Assembly (NCBI GenBank): GCA_964493015.1
Contig: CAZBLU010000005.1
Location: 1-64,000, forward strand
Direction of reading: 5' to 3'
Length of the DNA: 64,000 nucleotides
From: Caldimicrobium sp964493015
Lineage (GTDB): Bacteria > Desulfobacterota > Thermodesulfobacteria > Thermodesulfobacteriales > Thermodesulfobacteriaceae
A program made the translations under genes and the position numbers. Below are positions 42,758-51,306 of the stretch, in pieces. How positions within the stretch are numbered: position 1 is the stretch's first letter; every line of letters begins with the position of its first letter. The notes under the pieces are model-generated. The model saw nothing but the letters and a program-made list of their open reading frames with translations, searched no databases and was not told the origin of the DNA.

Positions 42758-43891
42758 ATGGAAAGGACTAAAGTTGCCTTTTTTTTAGATGGATATGGCA
42801 ATAGAAGACACTACATTCAACTCGAAGCCCTTAAAGAAATCGGGCTATCTCCCCTCATTATCACCTTTCAGGACCCTAAACCTGGGTATCTCCTGGAAAA
42901 GGGAATAGATAAGGATATATTAAGAATCCTTCCTTTTAAAAGGTCTGAAGCCAAAAAGGGGTTTTCTCTTAAAATGGCTAAATACCTTTTAAATCTTATC
43001 AGAGAGGAAAATATTGTTCCTATTCTTACCCATCGTTACAAACTCCTCAGATATCTTATTTTTTGTAAACTCTTTCACCCTTCCCTAAGAATTATCTTTC
43101 ATTTAGTGATCAGAAATGAAATAAATGGTTGGCACCAGAGAATATTTTTTAAACTTTTCAGGAGTAAAATCGATAAAATCTTAGTGAATAGTCTTGCCTT
43201 AAAAGAGGAATTGGTGCAAAAAGGCTTAGCCAAAGAGGAAGAAATAGAAATCTTTTATTCTGGTATCGATTTACAGGAATTTAACTTCCCTTACTCTAAG
43301 GATGAGGCTAGAAGGAGATTTTCCTTAGATCAAAAGGGCTTTTACTTTGGTATGATAGCCCAGTTTCGGAAAGAGAAGGACCAGAAGGGTGTTATTAGGG
43401 CCTTAAAACTTCTTTTAGATAGGGGTTACAAAGCCAAGTTAATCCTTGCTGGGGATGGCCCGAAGTTGGAGGAATGTAAAGCCTTAGCTAAATCTTTAGG
43501 TTTAGAAGAAGAAGTGATTTTTTTGGGGAAGATCCCTTCTGTGGAGATTCCCTATTTACTAAAAGCCTTAGATGTATTCGTCTTAGCAAGTTTTCGGGAG
43601 GGAATGCCCTTAGCCATCTTAGAAGCCATGGCCTCTTCTTTGCCTATCATCGCTACAGCTGTGGAGGGTATCCCTGACATCTTTCAAAAAGGTAAGCCCA
43701 TAGGGGAGATGGTCCCCCTTGGAGATGTGGAGTCCTTAGCTCAGGCCATGATAAAAATTTTGAACCTCTCAGAGGGGGAGAGAAGCTTTTTAGGGGAAGA
43801 GGCTAAAAAACTCATAACTGAAAATTTCTCCTCCGAAAACCTCAAAGTAAGAACTCAAGAGCTATTTCAATCTCTTCTTCCAAAAGTTTGA
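42758..43891 (+). CDS. GT4-type glycosyltransferase
   Basis: A 377-residue retaining glycosyltransferase of family 4 (GT-B fold): an N-terminal variable domain (about 1-165), then the C-terminal nucleotide-sugar-binding domain with IAQFRKEKDQKGVIRAL, LAGDGPKLEECKALA and the EX7E motif region SFREGMPLAILEAMA. It probably adds a sugar to an envelope polysaccharide or lipid; donor and acceptor cannot be read. It stands alone between argF and the flagellar genes, with no Shine-Dalgarno before the ATG and a TAATAAT element 15-21 bases upstream. Confidence 0.85.
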   Translation: MERTKVAFFLDGYGNRRHYIQLEALKEIGLSPLIITFQDPKPGYLLEKGIDKDILRILPFKRSEAKKGFSLKMAKYLLNLIREENIVPILTHRYKLLRYLIFCKLFHPSLRIIFHLVIRNEINGWHQRIFFKLFRSKIDKILVNSLALKEELVQKGLAKEEEIEIFYSGIDLQEFNFPYSKDEARRRFSLDQKGFYFGMIAQFRKEKDQKGVIRALKLLLDRGYKAKLILAGDGPKLEECKALAKSLGLEEEVIFLGKIPSVEIPYLLKALDVFVLASFREGMPLAILEAMASSLPIIATAVEGIPDIFQKGKPIGEMVPLGDVESLAQAMIKILNLSEGERSFLGEEAKKLITENFSSENLKVRTQELFQSLLPKV

Positions 43892-44015
43892 ATATCTATA
43901 TTTAATTAAATCGAGAGTGAGTAAAATAAAATTCTTTCAAGACAAGCAAAATCAAGTAGATAAAAAATCTTTCATCTTGGTCCTGGTAAATTGCTAAAAT
44001 TACGTCCCATTCCTT

Positions 44016-44042
44016 TATAGTTTTTTAAAAAATTTCCGATAA
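44016..44042 (+). promoter_or_regulatory. sigma28 (FliA) promoter for the fliD operon
   Basis: TATAGTTT (44016-44023), 11 bases, TCCGATAA (44035-44042) matches the enterobacterial flagellar consensus TAAAGTTT-N11-GCCGATAA at 7 of 8 positions in each half with exact spacing. It lies 20 bases upstream of the ATG at 44063, with GAGGA in between as ribosome site. Confidence 0.75.
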
Positions 44043-44062
44043 TATTAATTGAGGAAATTTTT

Positions 44063-44494
44063 ATGGAGATAAAGGGCATACCCCCTTTTAAAAGAGAGGT
44101 TTATTCCGCTCTATCTATCCCAAAGGTGCGTGAGGAACTTATTAATTTGGATAAGTCTCTATTAAGAGACAATTCTTGGCCATCTCAAAAGGACACTGTG
44201 ATGGGTGAGTTATTTATCTCCTTAAGTGCTTTTTTGAAAAACAAAGGAGTATTTATAGATTTAGAAAAATTACAGCGCATCCTATTAAGTATTAACAAAG
44301 ATCTTAAAATAGAGTTTGATAATACGCTAAAGATACCAATTTATAAAATTATTGATATTATAAGCAAAGAGGTGTTAAAACAAATTCCCCTTGAAGATAT
44401 TGTTGATTTTAAGCGGGCTCTTTATGAGTTTCTGAAAAGATATCTTGAAAACAGGGCTCAAGTAAAGGGCCTTTTTCTGGAAAAGGAGGTATAA
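44063..44494 (+). CDS. unknown protein in the fliD operon
   Basis: A 143-residue, apparently cytoplasmic, largely helical protein (start MEIKGIPPFKREVYSALSI) without signal peptide or recognised motif. It is the first gene behind a sigma28 promoter and its stop lies 3 bases before fliD, so it is co-translated with the filament cap. Position and size suggest a late flagellar function, such as a FlaG-like or export-associated protein, but I see no sequence support for a specific family. Confidence 0.6.
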   Translation: MEIKGIPPFKREVYSALSIPKVREELINLDKSLLRDNSWPSQKDTVMGELFISLSAFLKNKGVFIDLEKLQRILLSINKDLKIEFDNTLKIPIYKIIDIISKEVLKQIPLEDIVDFKRALYEFLKRYLENRAQVKGLFLEKEV

Positions 44495-44497
44495 ACG

Positions 44498-45808
44498 ATG
44501 AGCGACACATACATTACAAACATAACTGGTCTTTTAGATGTAGAGGCCATGGTCAAAAATCTTACCCTATCGAAGCAAAAAAGACTGCAAAAACTTGCCC
44601 AAGATAAGGCTTTACTTCAGGCAAAAGTATCGGCCCTTAATAACTTTCTCTCTTCTCTTAAAGACTTACAAAACCAGGTAAATTCCCTAAAAATTGATGA
44701 TCTTTTTAAGGGGAAAAGGATTAATATTTCAGACACAACCGTTTTATCAGCTCAGGCAACTGAAAATACGCCCAACCTTACTCTCAGACTTAAGGTAGAA
44801 CAACTTGCTCAAGGGGAGATAAGGGCTACCTCAGGAGGGGTGGAGAATCTCAACCAAACTCTCTCTCCAACCACCATTACCCTTAAATATTGGACCTCAG
44901 AAAATAACGTTGAAGAAAGAACTATTAATTTTACAGGAGGCCCCCTCCAAGATTTAGTGAGAACTATCAATGAGTCCCAAAACAAGGTGAGTGCAAGTAT
45001 CTATTTTGATGGTGTTAACTACAAACTAATGTTAGCAGAAAAGGATTTAGGAGCAAGCACTGTTGAAACCTCTTCCACTAAATTTGCTATAGAGGCCTTA
45101 GGACTACCCACGGAACTTGGAGCCTTAGAGCTTACTTTACAGGAAGCAAGGAATGCTAAAATACTAATAGGCTCAGATTCTGGCACCGCTATTACCAGCC
45201 CAACCAATACTTTTAAGGAGGTAATTAGCGGTTTAGATATCACGGCCCTAAAACCATCTACAGATTTCGTCACTCTTAGTATAGATGATTCCTATGAGAA
45301 GGTTAGCAGTTCTCTATCGGACCTCTTTAACAAAATCAACAATGTGCTAAGCCTTTTACAGGAATTAACAGGTAAAGGTTCTATTTTCCAAGGAAATGCA
45401 GTCCTTACCAGGATTAAAGTTCAACTCCTAACTGCTACCAACCCCTTACAAAATCTTGGAATTATCAATATAAACGAAGGTAAATATTCCTTAAATAGTG
45501 AAGCCTTAAACAATCTCCTCCAAAAGGGACAACTGGAAGAAATAAAAAAAGCTTTGGAGCAAACCAAGGATCTTGCTCAAAAACTCTTAGGTTCAACGGT
45601 CAAAATCCTTGAAACCTTTATTAAAGTTGAAGATAAACAAATACAAAACCTTGATATAAAAGCTGAAATTCTACAAAAAAACTTGCGAAGAGAAGAGGAA
45701 AAATTAAGACTTACCTTCTCCAAAATAGAAAATCTCATGTATCAAAACGAAAAATTGAGGAATAGACTGGAGAATTTTATGGTATCCCTCTCTGAAAATA
45801 AAAAATAA
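44498..45808 (+). CDS. fliD: flagellar filament cap protein FliD (HAP2)
   Basis: FliD forms the cap under which flagellin polymerises. The 436-residue protein has the FliD N-terminal domain (ITGLLDVEAMVKNLTLSKQ, about 6-100), a compact middle region (about 200-240, EARNAKILIGSDSGT) and the C-terminal coiled-coil domain (about 290-432, ending LRNRLENFMVSLSEN). No signal peptide, as expected for type III export. It is followed by a hairpin terminator and the fliS promoter. Confidence 0.92.
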   Translation: MSDTYITNITGLLDVEAMVKNLTLSKQKRLQKLAQDKALLQAKVSALNNFLSSLKDLQNQVNSLKIDDLFKGKRINISDTTVLSAQATENTPNLTLRLKVEQLAQGEIRATSGGVENLNQTLSPTTITLKYWTSENNVEERTINFTGGPLQDLVRTINESQNKVSASIYFDGVNYKLMLAEKDLGASTVETSSTKFAIEALGLPTELGALELTLQEARNAKILIGSDSGTAITSPTNTFKEVISGLDITALKPSTDFVTLSIDDSYEKVSSSLSDLFNKINNVLSLLQELTGKGSIFQGNAVLTRIKVQLLTATNPLQNLGIININEGKYSLNSEALNNLLQKGQLEEIKKALEQTKDLAQKLLGSTVKILETFIKVEDKQIQNLDIKAEILQKNLRREEEKLRLTFSKIENLMYQNEKLRNRLENFMVSLSENKK

Positions 45809-45809
45809 A

Positions 45810-45833
45810 GGATCTAAAGATCCCTTTTCTTTT
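45810..45833 (+). terminator. intrinsic terminator after fliD
   Basis: GGATCT (45810-45815) pairs with AGATCC (45818-45823), followed by CTTTTCTTTT. The hairpin begins 1 base after the fliD stop. The TAAA of the next sigma28 promoter lies within this hairpin. Confidence 0.6.
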
Positions 45834-45841
45834 GCCGATTA
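45815..45841 (+). promoter_or_regulatory. sigma28 (FliA) promoter for fliS
   Basis: TAAAGATC (45815-45822), 11 bases, GCCGATTA (45834-45841) fits TAAAGTTT-N11-GCCGATAA, with the core TAAA and GCCGAT intact and exact spacing. A TATAAT at 45844-45849 could alternatively serve a sigma70 promoter but no good -35 precedes it. AGGGAGG at 45861-45867 is the fliS ribosome site. Confidence 0.75.
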
Positions 45842-45872
45842 AGTATAATAAAATCTTAATAGGGAGGGAAAG

Positions 45873-46289
45873 ATGCTTAACCCTCAACATCACTATATGG
45901 AGAGAGAGGTCCTACAGGCCTCACCTTTAGACCAGATTATTCTTCTTTATAACAGGGCCATAAATTCTTTAAAGATGGTCGAAAGGTCTATCTCAGAGAA
46001 TAAACCTACACCAGAAAGCATTAAGAGCAGAGCTGAAAACCTTAGTAGAGTTATAGATATACTAACTTATCTTACAGCTATTTTGGATGAAGAAAAAGGT
46101 AAAGAGATCGCTAAAAATTTAAAGGAAATATATACCATCCTTATTGAGGAACTGATAAAAGTCAATTTCACCATGGATAAAAAAGTTGTAAATGACGCTA
46201 TTGATATCCTCGAAAACCTAAAAAGGGCTTGGATAGATATTAGGTGCTCATTTCTTGGGAAGAGATTAGACCAGCCTCGTGGCCTCTAA
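45873..46289 (+). CDS. fliS: flagellin export chaperone FliS
   Basis: FliS binds the flagellin C-terminus and keeps it unpolymerised before export. The 138-residue all-helical protein has the typical start with LNPQHHYMEREVLQASPLDQI followed by the helical LLYNRAINSLKMVERSI segment. It overlaps the next gene by 11 bases. Confidence 0.9.
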   Translation: MLNPQHHYMEREVLQASPLDQIILLYNRAINSLKMVERSISENKPTPESIKSRAENLSRVIDILTYLTAILDEEKGKEIAKNLKEIYTILIEELIKVNFTMDKKVVNDAIDILENLKRAWIDIRCSFLGKRLDQPRGL

Positions 46290-46536
46290 GCTAAAAGATA
46301 TCTTACTTCGAATTGAAGTATATATAACTCAGGAAAACTGGGATCAGGCCCTATGTCTTTATGAGGAGCTTGATAAGAACTGGGATAAACTGCTTTCAGA
46401 GGTCCCAGAGGCTGAATTAGAAGAGCTTTATAAAGTAATTTCATTTATTGCAACCCTTCTTCAGGAAAAATATACAGAACTCAAAAAGGAAGAAAGATAT
46501 TTACAGGCCCGAAGAGCCTACGAAAAATTGAGCTAA
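46279..46536 (+). CDS. FliT-like small helical flagellar protein
   Basis: An 85-residue helical protein starting at GTG 46279 and overlapping fliS by 11 bases. Size, position directly after fliS and heptad-like content (WDQALCLYEELDKNWDKLL) fit FliT, the FliD chaperone, but sequence similarity is too weak to name it. Translation is likely coupled to fliS. Confidence 0.55.
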   Translation: MASKLKDILLRIEVYITQENWDQALCLYEELDKNWDKLLSEVPEAELEELYKVISFIATLLQEKYTELKKEERYLQARRAYEKLS

Positions 46537-46547
46537 CTTCTTCTATC

Positions 46548-47483
46548 TTAACTTCTTCTATCTATGAAATAGGCAGAACCTGGCATAGCTTTAACCACTT
46601 TTTTAACCTGAGAAGCCCTTTCTGCTATTTCTCCGATATGCTTAAATTTCCCCTGATGCACAGGGACAATGGCAATAGAAAGGGAAGGAAGGGGGAACTT
46701 AACCCTATTTCCCCTTCTGTCCTTGGCAATAAAATAACCCCTTTCTAAATCACTTTTTTTGAGAAAAGAAGGCAAAAGTAAAGAAAAGTTTCTAATTATT
46801 TCTTGAGAAACTTTTTCTACTAACTCTAAGGGCACTATGAAGACAAAATCATCCCCCCCAATATGTCCTACAAAACCTTCTTTGGTCCAATTATTGACAC
46901 TATTTACCAAGACCCTGGCTACATTTTTGATCATCTCATCCCCTTTGGTAAAGCCGTACAAATCATTGTAAGCCTTAAAATTATCCAAATCTACATAGGC
47001 AACGGCAAAGTAGTTAGGGCTTTGCAATATTTCCATTAACTTTTTTTCTATAGAGACATTACCAGGCAGACCAGTAAGAGGATTGTTATCTGAGACTCGC
47101 TCAATCCTGCGTAAGGCTAATTCAGTCCTTAGCAATACCTCCTCCACAGGGGTATCAAGAAATAAGATATCATCAATGGCCTGCAAATACTGGTTAATCC
47201 TTTGAGGCTCTAATTTATGCAAAATAAGGATCAAAGGTAGACGTACTAAGTTAAAATGAAGTTTTATGTCCTTTACCAAAATTTCCAAGCCCTCTGGAGA
47301 CTTCTCGTAATAATAATAAAGTAGATCAGGTGGGTTAAAAAAGAGGGCATCAAGAAACTTTTCAAGCTTACTAAAAGATCTGACATAAAAATGGAGAGTA
47401 AGGGCCCTTTTCCAGGTAAAAAAGGGTTCTCCCTTTTCCCAGTAAGCAAAAATAGTCTTCTTTTTTACTTTGGGGAGGCTCAC
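46548..47483 (-). CDS. GGDEF-domain protein (putative diguanylate cyclase)
   Basis: A 311-residue protein with an N-terminal unknown domain (about 1-135) and a C-terminal GGDEF domain (about 140-305) with PLTGLPGN, AYVDLDNFKAYND and active-site loop GGDDF, so it may make cyclic di-GMP. The start is GTG at 47483, overlapping the HDOD gene by 4 bases. Its stop lies 11 bases from the convergent FliT-like gene. A motility role is plausible but not shown. Confidence 0.88.
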   Translation of the reverse strand: MSLPKVKKKTIFAYWEKGEPFFTWKRALTLHFYVRSFSKLEKFLDALFFNPPDLLYYYYEKSPEGLEILVKDIKLHFNLVRLPLILILHKLEPQRINQYLQAIDDILFLDTPVEEVLLRTELALRRIERVSDNNPLTGLPGNVSIEKKLMEILQSPNYFAVAYVDLDNFKAYNDLYGFTKGDEMIKNVARVLVNSVNNWTKEGFVGHIGGDDFVFIVPLELVEKVSQEIIRNFSLLLPSFLKKSDLERGYFIAKDRRGNRVKFPLPSLSIAIVPVHQGKFKHIGEIAERASQVKKVVKAMPGSAYFIDRRS

Positions 47484-48346
47484 GAGGGGCTAAGTTCTCT
47501 CTTTAATTCCTCAGTGAAAAACTTTAATTCGTAGAGCCTTGGTTCCAAGGCAAAGATTACTTCTTTAATTTCAGGTAAGGACAACTTAAGAATTTTCAGG
47601 GTGTTCAGATTAAGGGGAGGTATTTGATGATAGAGAGTCTCTCCATAACCTCGGGCGTGCACCAAAAAATCGGAAAGATGAATGAGAGCAGCTTCTTTTT
47701 TATATTTTTTTGCCAGTTCCAGATTATGATGGGCTTGTACTGCTTCAATAAGTCTCTCGGGGATATTCCATTGCGTCATCAAAAAGGCCCCAATCTCTGC
47801 ATGATCAAGCCCCAAAAGGGCCTTCTCAGCCCTTAAAGGATCCTCACCCTGAGCTACCATTTTGACTATTTCCTGATAGTCCTCCCTTAAGACTACCAAT
47901 TCAACCACCTTTCCAAGATCATGTAAAAGCCCAGCTGTAGCCAATTCTTGAGGATCCTTAATCTCTAAACGTTCAGCCAAGAGTTTACAGCAGGCAGCTA
48001 CCCCCACCGAGTGTTCCCACAGTCCCACATCTTCCTTATGAATGATCTCAAATATAGAGGAGGTCATAATAAGGATCTTGAGAACATTCATCCCGAGAAG
48101 CATCATGGCCTGCTGGACTGTAGAGACCTTTCTGGGGAAACCATAGAAGGCTGAATTGGCTAACCTTAAAACTTTGGTAGTAATGACTTGATCCTTTTCT
48201 ATAAGCTCAGCTATCTGATTTAGAGAGGTCCGCTCATCCTCAATCATTTGATTTAATTTTTGCACAACTGGAGGTAAAGTAGGAAGCCCTTCTAATTTTC
48301 TGAGTTTCTTTTTGATTTCCTTTCTCTTTTCAGAAGGATCTATCAT
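47480..48346 (-). CDS. HDOD-domain signalling protein
   Basis: A 288-residue protein whose bulk is an HDOD domain (about 15-215; LEGLPTLPPVVQKLNQMIED, RLANSAFYGFPRKVSTVQQA, TAGLLHDLGKVVEL). HDOD proteins resemble HD-GYP phosphodiesterases and act in signalling, usually without clear catalysis; here the HD pair (HDLGK) is kept. It sits between a small HD-GYP-associated-like protein and the GGDEF protein, overlapping the latter by 4 bases. Confidence 0.88.
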   Translation of the reverse strand: MIDPSEKRKEIKKKLRKLEGLPTLPPVVQKLNQMIEDERTSLNQIAELIEKDQVITTKVLRLANSAFYGFPRKVSTVQQAMMLLGMNVLKILIMTSSIFEIIHKEDVGLWEHSVGVAACCKLLAERLEIKDPQELATAGLLHDLGKVVELVVLREDYQEIVKMVAQGEDPLRAEKALLGLDHAEIGAFLMTQWNIPERLIEAVQAHHNLELAKKYKKEAALIHLSDFLVHARGYGETLYHQIPPLNLNTLKILKLSLPEIKEVIFALEPRLYELKFFTEELKRELSPS

Positions 48347-48358
48347 AGAATTATCCCG

Positions 48359-48670
48359 TCATTTATAGCTTTGAAATTTTTCCAGTAACATTTCTTTGAT
48401 GATCTCTTTTATTTGTAGAAGGGTCTCCTCTTTAACTCCTTGAAAGCGAGCTTCTAAGGCCTCCAATTCCTCCTCTAAGGTCTTTTCCCAAGGCAATTTA
48501 ACAGGAGTCCCTTCCACGGTAACATAGCTTACCCCAAGCTCTTCAAAGCGTTTAAGCATCTCTGCAGTAATCTCTATTCCCTTTCCGCAAAGCACTCTCC
48601 CCTGATTATCCACTACCTCTTCATAGGTCTTCATCCCAGGCCGAATATAACTCAAAGGCAATCTCTGCAT
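48359..48670 (-). CDS. small protein resembling the N-terminal domain of HD-GYP proteins
   Basis: A 103-residue protein whose first half (LSYIRPGMKTYEEVVDNQGR, then GIEITAEMLKRFEELGV) resembles the N-terminal domain often fused to HD-GYP proteins. The second half is a Glu-rich helix or coiled coil (about 60-100). It is 8 bases after hisG and 12 bases before the HDOD gene, so it seems to work with the HDOD/GGDEF pair. Confidence 0.6.
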   Translation of the reverse strand: MQRLPLSYIRPGMKTYEEVVDNQGRVLCGKGIEITAEMLKRFEELGVSYVTVEGTPVKLPWEKTLEEELEALEARFQGVKEETLLQIKEIIKEMLLEKFQSYK

Positions 48671-48678
48671 AGGCCCCT

Positions 48679-49554
48679 CTAAATTATTTTATTGAGGCTA
48701 TATTCTATAATTCCTTGTACCCCAAGCTCTAAAAGCTTAGGCACAAGATCCCTAACCTCCTTTTCTGCCACCACAACCTCTAAGGCATACCAATCTTTAT
48801 TATAGAGCTGAGAAATAGTAGGTGCTGTAATACTGGGCAAGTAAGCAACGACCTTCTCTAAGCTCTCAGCTGGCACATTCATCTTAAGCCCTACCTTTTT
48901 GTGCGAGTTTAAGGCCCCTTTGAGTAATACAGCTATTTGCTGAATCTTTTTGCGCTTCCAAGTATCTTCCCAAGCCTTTTTATTGGCGATAAGCTGAGGA
49001 TAAGTAACTAACATTTCATAGATAATCTTCAAACCATGTGCCTTTATGGTGGTCCCTGTCTCAGTGACCTCCACAATGGCATCACAGAGGCCCTGAACCA
49101 CTTTGGCTTCAGTAGCTCCCCAAGAATAACTAACTTCAACAGGGATTCCCCTCTCGGCAAAAAATCTCTTAGTATAATTTACCAGTTCAGTGCTTATGCG
49201 TTTTCCCCGAAGATCCTCTAAAGTGTTAATATCTGAATCTGCTTTAACAGCTATTACCCATCTTGCAGGTCTTTTACTAACCTTAGAATATGGAAGATCC
49301 TCTATGATCTCCACTTGAGAATCGTTATCGAGGATCCAATCCTTCCCTGTTATTCCTGCATCAAGGATGCCTGCCTCTACATAGCGACTCATTTCCTGGG
49401 GTCTACAAATGACCAGATCAAGCTCTGGATCATCTACTTCAGGAAAATAACTTCTATGGTGAACCTCAATGGTCCATCCAGCCTTTTCAAACAGTTCTAT
49501 GGTTGCCTTTTCTAAACTTCCCTTAGGAATACCAAACTTAAGCACCCTTTCCAT
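48679..49554 (-). CDS. hisG: ATP phosphoribosyltransferase, long form
   Basis: HisG performs the first and feedback-controlled step of histidine synthesis (ATP + PRPP). At 291 residues this is the long form, with the catalytic periplasmic-binding-like domains (LKFGIPKGSLEKATIELF, DAIVEVTETGTTIKAHGL) and the C-terminal ACT-like regulatory domain (about 215-290), so no HisZ partner is required. It overlaps hisI by 17 bases. Confidence 0.95.
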   Translation of the reverse strand: MERVLKFGIPKGSLEKATIELFEKAGWTIEVHHRSYFPEVDDPELDLVICRPQEMSRYVEAGILDAGITGKDWILDNDSQVEIIEDLPYSKVSKRPARWVIAVKADSDINTLEDLRGKRISTELVNYTKRFFAERGIPVEVSYSWGATEAKVVQGLCDAIVEVTETGTTIKAHGLKIIYEMLVTYPQLIANKKAWEDTWKRKKIQQIAVLLKGALNSHKKVGLKMNVPAESLEKVVAYLPSITAPTISQLYNKDWYALEVVVAEKEVRDLVPKLLELGVQGIIEYSLNKII

Positions 49555-49924
49555 AGATTTCCTCCGGATCTTTAAGCCTTTTCTCTATTACTTCTAATTT
49601 TCCATCTTTGTCCATCTTTCTGTAAAAACAACTAAAATAACCTTCATGACAAACGGGCCCCTTAGGCTCCACTTTAATTAACAGGGTATCCAGATCGCAA
49701 TCAACAAGGATCTCCCTAACCTCAAGGGTATGCCCTGAGGTCTCTCCTTTCATCCAGAGTTTACCCCTGGTCCGACTATAAAAAAACACCTTTCCTGTTT
49801 GATATGTTTTTTCTAAAGCCTCTGGGTTCATAAAGCCAAGCATAAGCACCTTCCCTGAATGGAAATCCTGGATAATGACTGGCAATAATCCTCCACCCTT
49901 TTCAAAGTTAAGGGGTAATGCCAT
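49538..49924 (-). CDS. hisI: phosphoribosyl-AMP cyclohydrolase
   Basis: HisI opens the purine ring of phosphoribosyl-AMP in histidine synthesis and needs zinc and magnesium. The 128-residue protein is a stand-alone cyclohydrolase with VDCDLDTLLIKVEPKGPVCH and SCFYRKMD, carrying the metal ligands; no HisE domain is fused. It overlaps trpC (17 bases) and hisG (17 bases). Confidence 0.95.
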   Translation of the reverse strand: MALPLNFEKGGGLLPVIIQDFHSGKVLMLGFMNPEALEKTYQTGKVFFYSRTRGKLWMKGETSGHTLEVREILVDCDLDTLLIKVEPKGPVCHEGYFSCFYRKMDKDGKLEVIEKRLKDPEEIYGKGA

Positions 49925-50693
49925 AGGCTACCTCCACCATCTCTCTTAAGAGCTTTTCAGGGTTAGGACTTTTCACTAAGGCAGTGCCAATGAGAACCCC
50001 CTTAAAACCCATTTCCCTTAAGATTTTTACCTCTTGAGCTGTATTAATTCCCGACTCGGCAATCACAAAAATATTCTTAGGAATTTGGGTTAGCATCTTG
50101 GGAGCATGCTCTGTATCTACTTTGAGGGTATTTAAATCCCTGTTATTAATACCTATAACCTCTGCCCCTATCTTTAAGGCCTTCTCTACATCCTCTTCTG
50201 AATGCACTTCCACCAAGGCAGATAGGCCAAGTTTGTATGTATACTTATAAAGTTCCTTTAGCTCCTCAAGGGGGAGAATACCTGCAATGAGGAGAAGAAA
50301 ATCTGCTCCAAAGGCCTTAGCCTCTTCAATCTGAACAGGATCAAAGATAAAATCTTTTCTTAACAAAGGAAGAGAAGTAATTGAACGAACCCCAGCGAGG
50401 TATTCTAAGGAACCATAAAAGAAGATCTCTTCGGTGATCACAGAGATGGCTTTAGCACCTGCCCGCTGATAAATTTCTGCTAAGGAGAGGGGATTAAAGT
50501 TTCTATTTATAGTACCTTTAAGAGGGCTTCCTTTTTTAATCTCAGCTATAATAATAAAACCTTCTTTTTCTAAATACCTTTTCAGATCAAAGGGAGGGCG
50601 GTCCCAAAAAGGTCTAAAATAAAGGCCCCGCTGTTTCCTTTTTAATATTTCGAAATATTTTTCAAAGAGTATGTTTTCTAAGATTTTGTGCAT
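49908..50693 (-). CDS. trpC: indole-3-glycerol phosphate synthase
   Basis: TrpC closes the indole ring in tryptophan synthesis. The 261-residue TIM-barrel protein has IIAEIKKGSPLKG with the catalytic Lys, PLLRKDFIFDPVQIEEAKAF, LVEVHSEEDVEKAL and GINNRDLNTLKVD. It is a single-function protein (no TrpF fusion) and stands in an operon with his rather than trp genes. It is divergent from rpmH. Confidence 0.94.
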   Translation of the reverse strand: MHKILENILFEKYFEILKRKQRGLYFRPFWDRPPFDLKRYLEKEGFIIIAEIKKGSPLKGTINRNFNPLSLAEIYQRAGAKAISVITEEIFFYGSLEYLAGVRSITSLPLLRKDFIFDPVQIEEAKAFGADFLLLIAGILPLEELKELYKYTYKLGLSALVEVHSEEDVEKALKIGAEVIGINNRDLNTLKVDTEHAPKMLTQIPKNIFVIAESGINTAQEVKILREMGFKGVLIGTALVKSPNPEKLLREMVEVAYGITP

Positions 50694-50780
50694 GTCTTTA
50701 ATTTTAACTTATAGAAAATTTTTGAAAAGATGGTAAAATGGGAAAATCCAATTTGACCCAAAAGACGAGGAGGTCAAGTT

Positions 50781-50918
50781 ATGCCAAAGAGGACCTATCA
50801 ACCAAGCAGAATAAAAATGAAGAGAACCCATGGCTTTAGAGCCAGAATGAAAACCCGCTCAGGAAGAAGGATTTTAAAAAATAGAAGAAGAAAGGGGCGT
50901 CATCGCCTTACGGTCTAA
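50781..50918 (+). CDS. rpmH: 50S ribosomal protein L34
   Basis: I read a 45-residue ORF from the ATG at 50781 (after GAGGAGG) to TAA at 50916, with the highly conserved start MPKRTYQPSRIKMKRTHGFR and end RRKGRHRLTV. L34 is the last small basic protein of the large subunit. It starts the classical rpmH-rnpA-yidD-yidC-jag-mnmE run, here separated from dnaA by about 12 kb. Confidence 0.96.
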   Translation: MPKRTYQPSRIKMKRTHGFRARMKTRSGRRILKNRRRKGRHRLTV

Positions 50919-50928
50919 AAGGTTACCT

Positions 50929-51306
50929 TTGAAAAAAGAAGGCCTTTCTAAAAAGGAGCGATTAAGCCTTAACAGAGATTTTAAAAGGGTCTTAGCTGAA
51001 GGAAGAAAGATTTGGGTAGATAAATACTTACTTATTATCTATTGTCCCAATAACTTGACTTATAGAAGGTTAGGCACTATAGTTTCCAGTAAAGTTGGTG
51101 GAGCTGTAGAAAGAAATAAGGTAAAAAGGATTTTAAGAACCCTTTTTAGGAAAAACAAAGAGTTTTTTCCAGAGAAGGCAGATATTATAATGATTCCTCA
51201 TCCTGCGATAAAAAATCTAAGCTATGATGAGCTGCAAAAGTTGGTTAGAAATACCTTATGGTCTTTAACCCCATATGAGCGTCATGGTCAAGGGTCTTCT
51301 TCTTAG
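50929..51306 (+). CDS. rnpA: ribonuclease P protein component
   Basis: RnpA assists the RNase P RNA in removing tRNA 5' leaders. The 125-residue basic protein starts at TTG 50929 (MKKEGLSKKERLSLNRDF) and shows the RNR signature region GGAVERNKVKRILRTLFR. It follows rpmH by 10 bases and overlaps yidD by 32 bases. Confidence 0.93.
   Translation: MKKEGLSKKERLSLNRDFKRVLAEGRKIWVDKYLLIIYCPNNLTYRRLGTIVSSKVGGAVERNKVKRILRTLFRKNKEFFPEKADIIMIPHPAIKNLSYDELQKLVRNTLWSLTPYERHGQGSSS

Noticed and set aside
50694..50780. Origin-type signals next to rpmH
   Set aside because: The gap holds an AT-rich promoter region (TAAAAT at 50734) and a ribosome site but no DnaA boxes.
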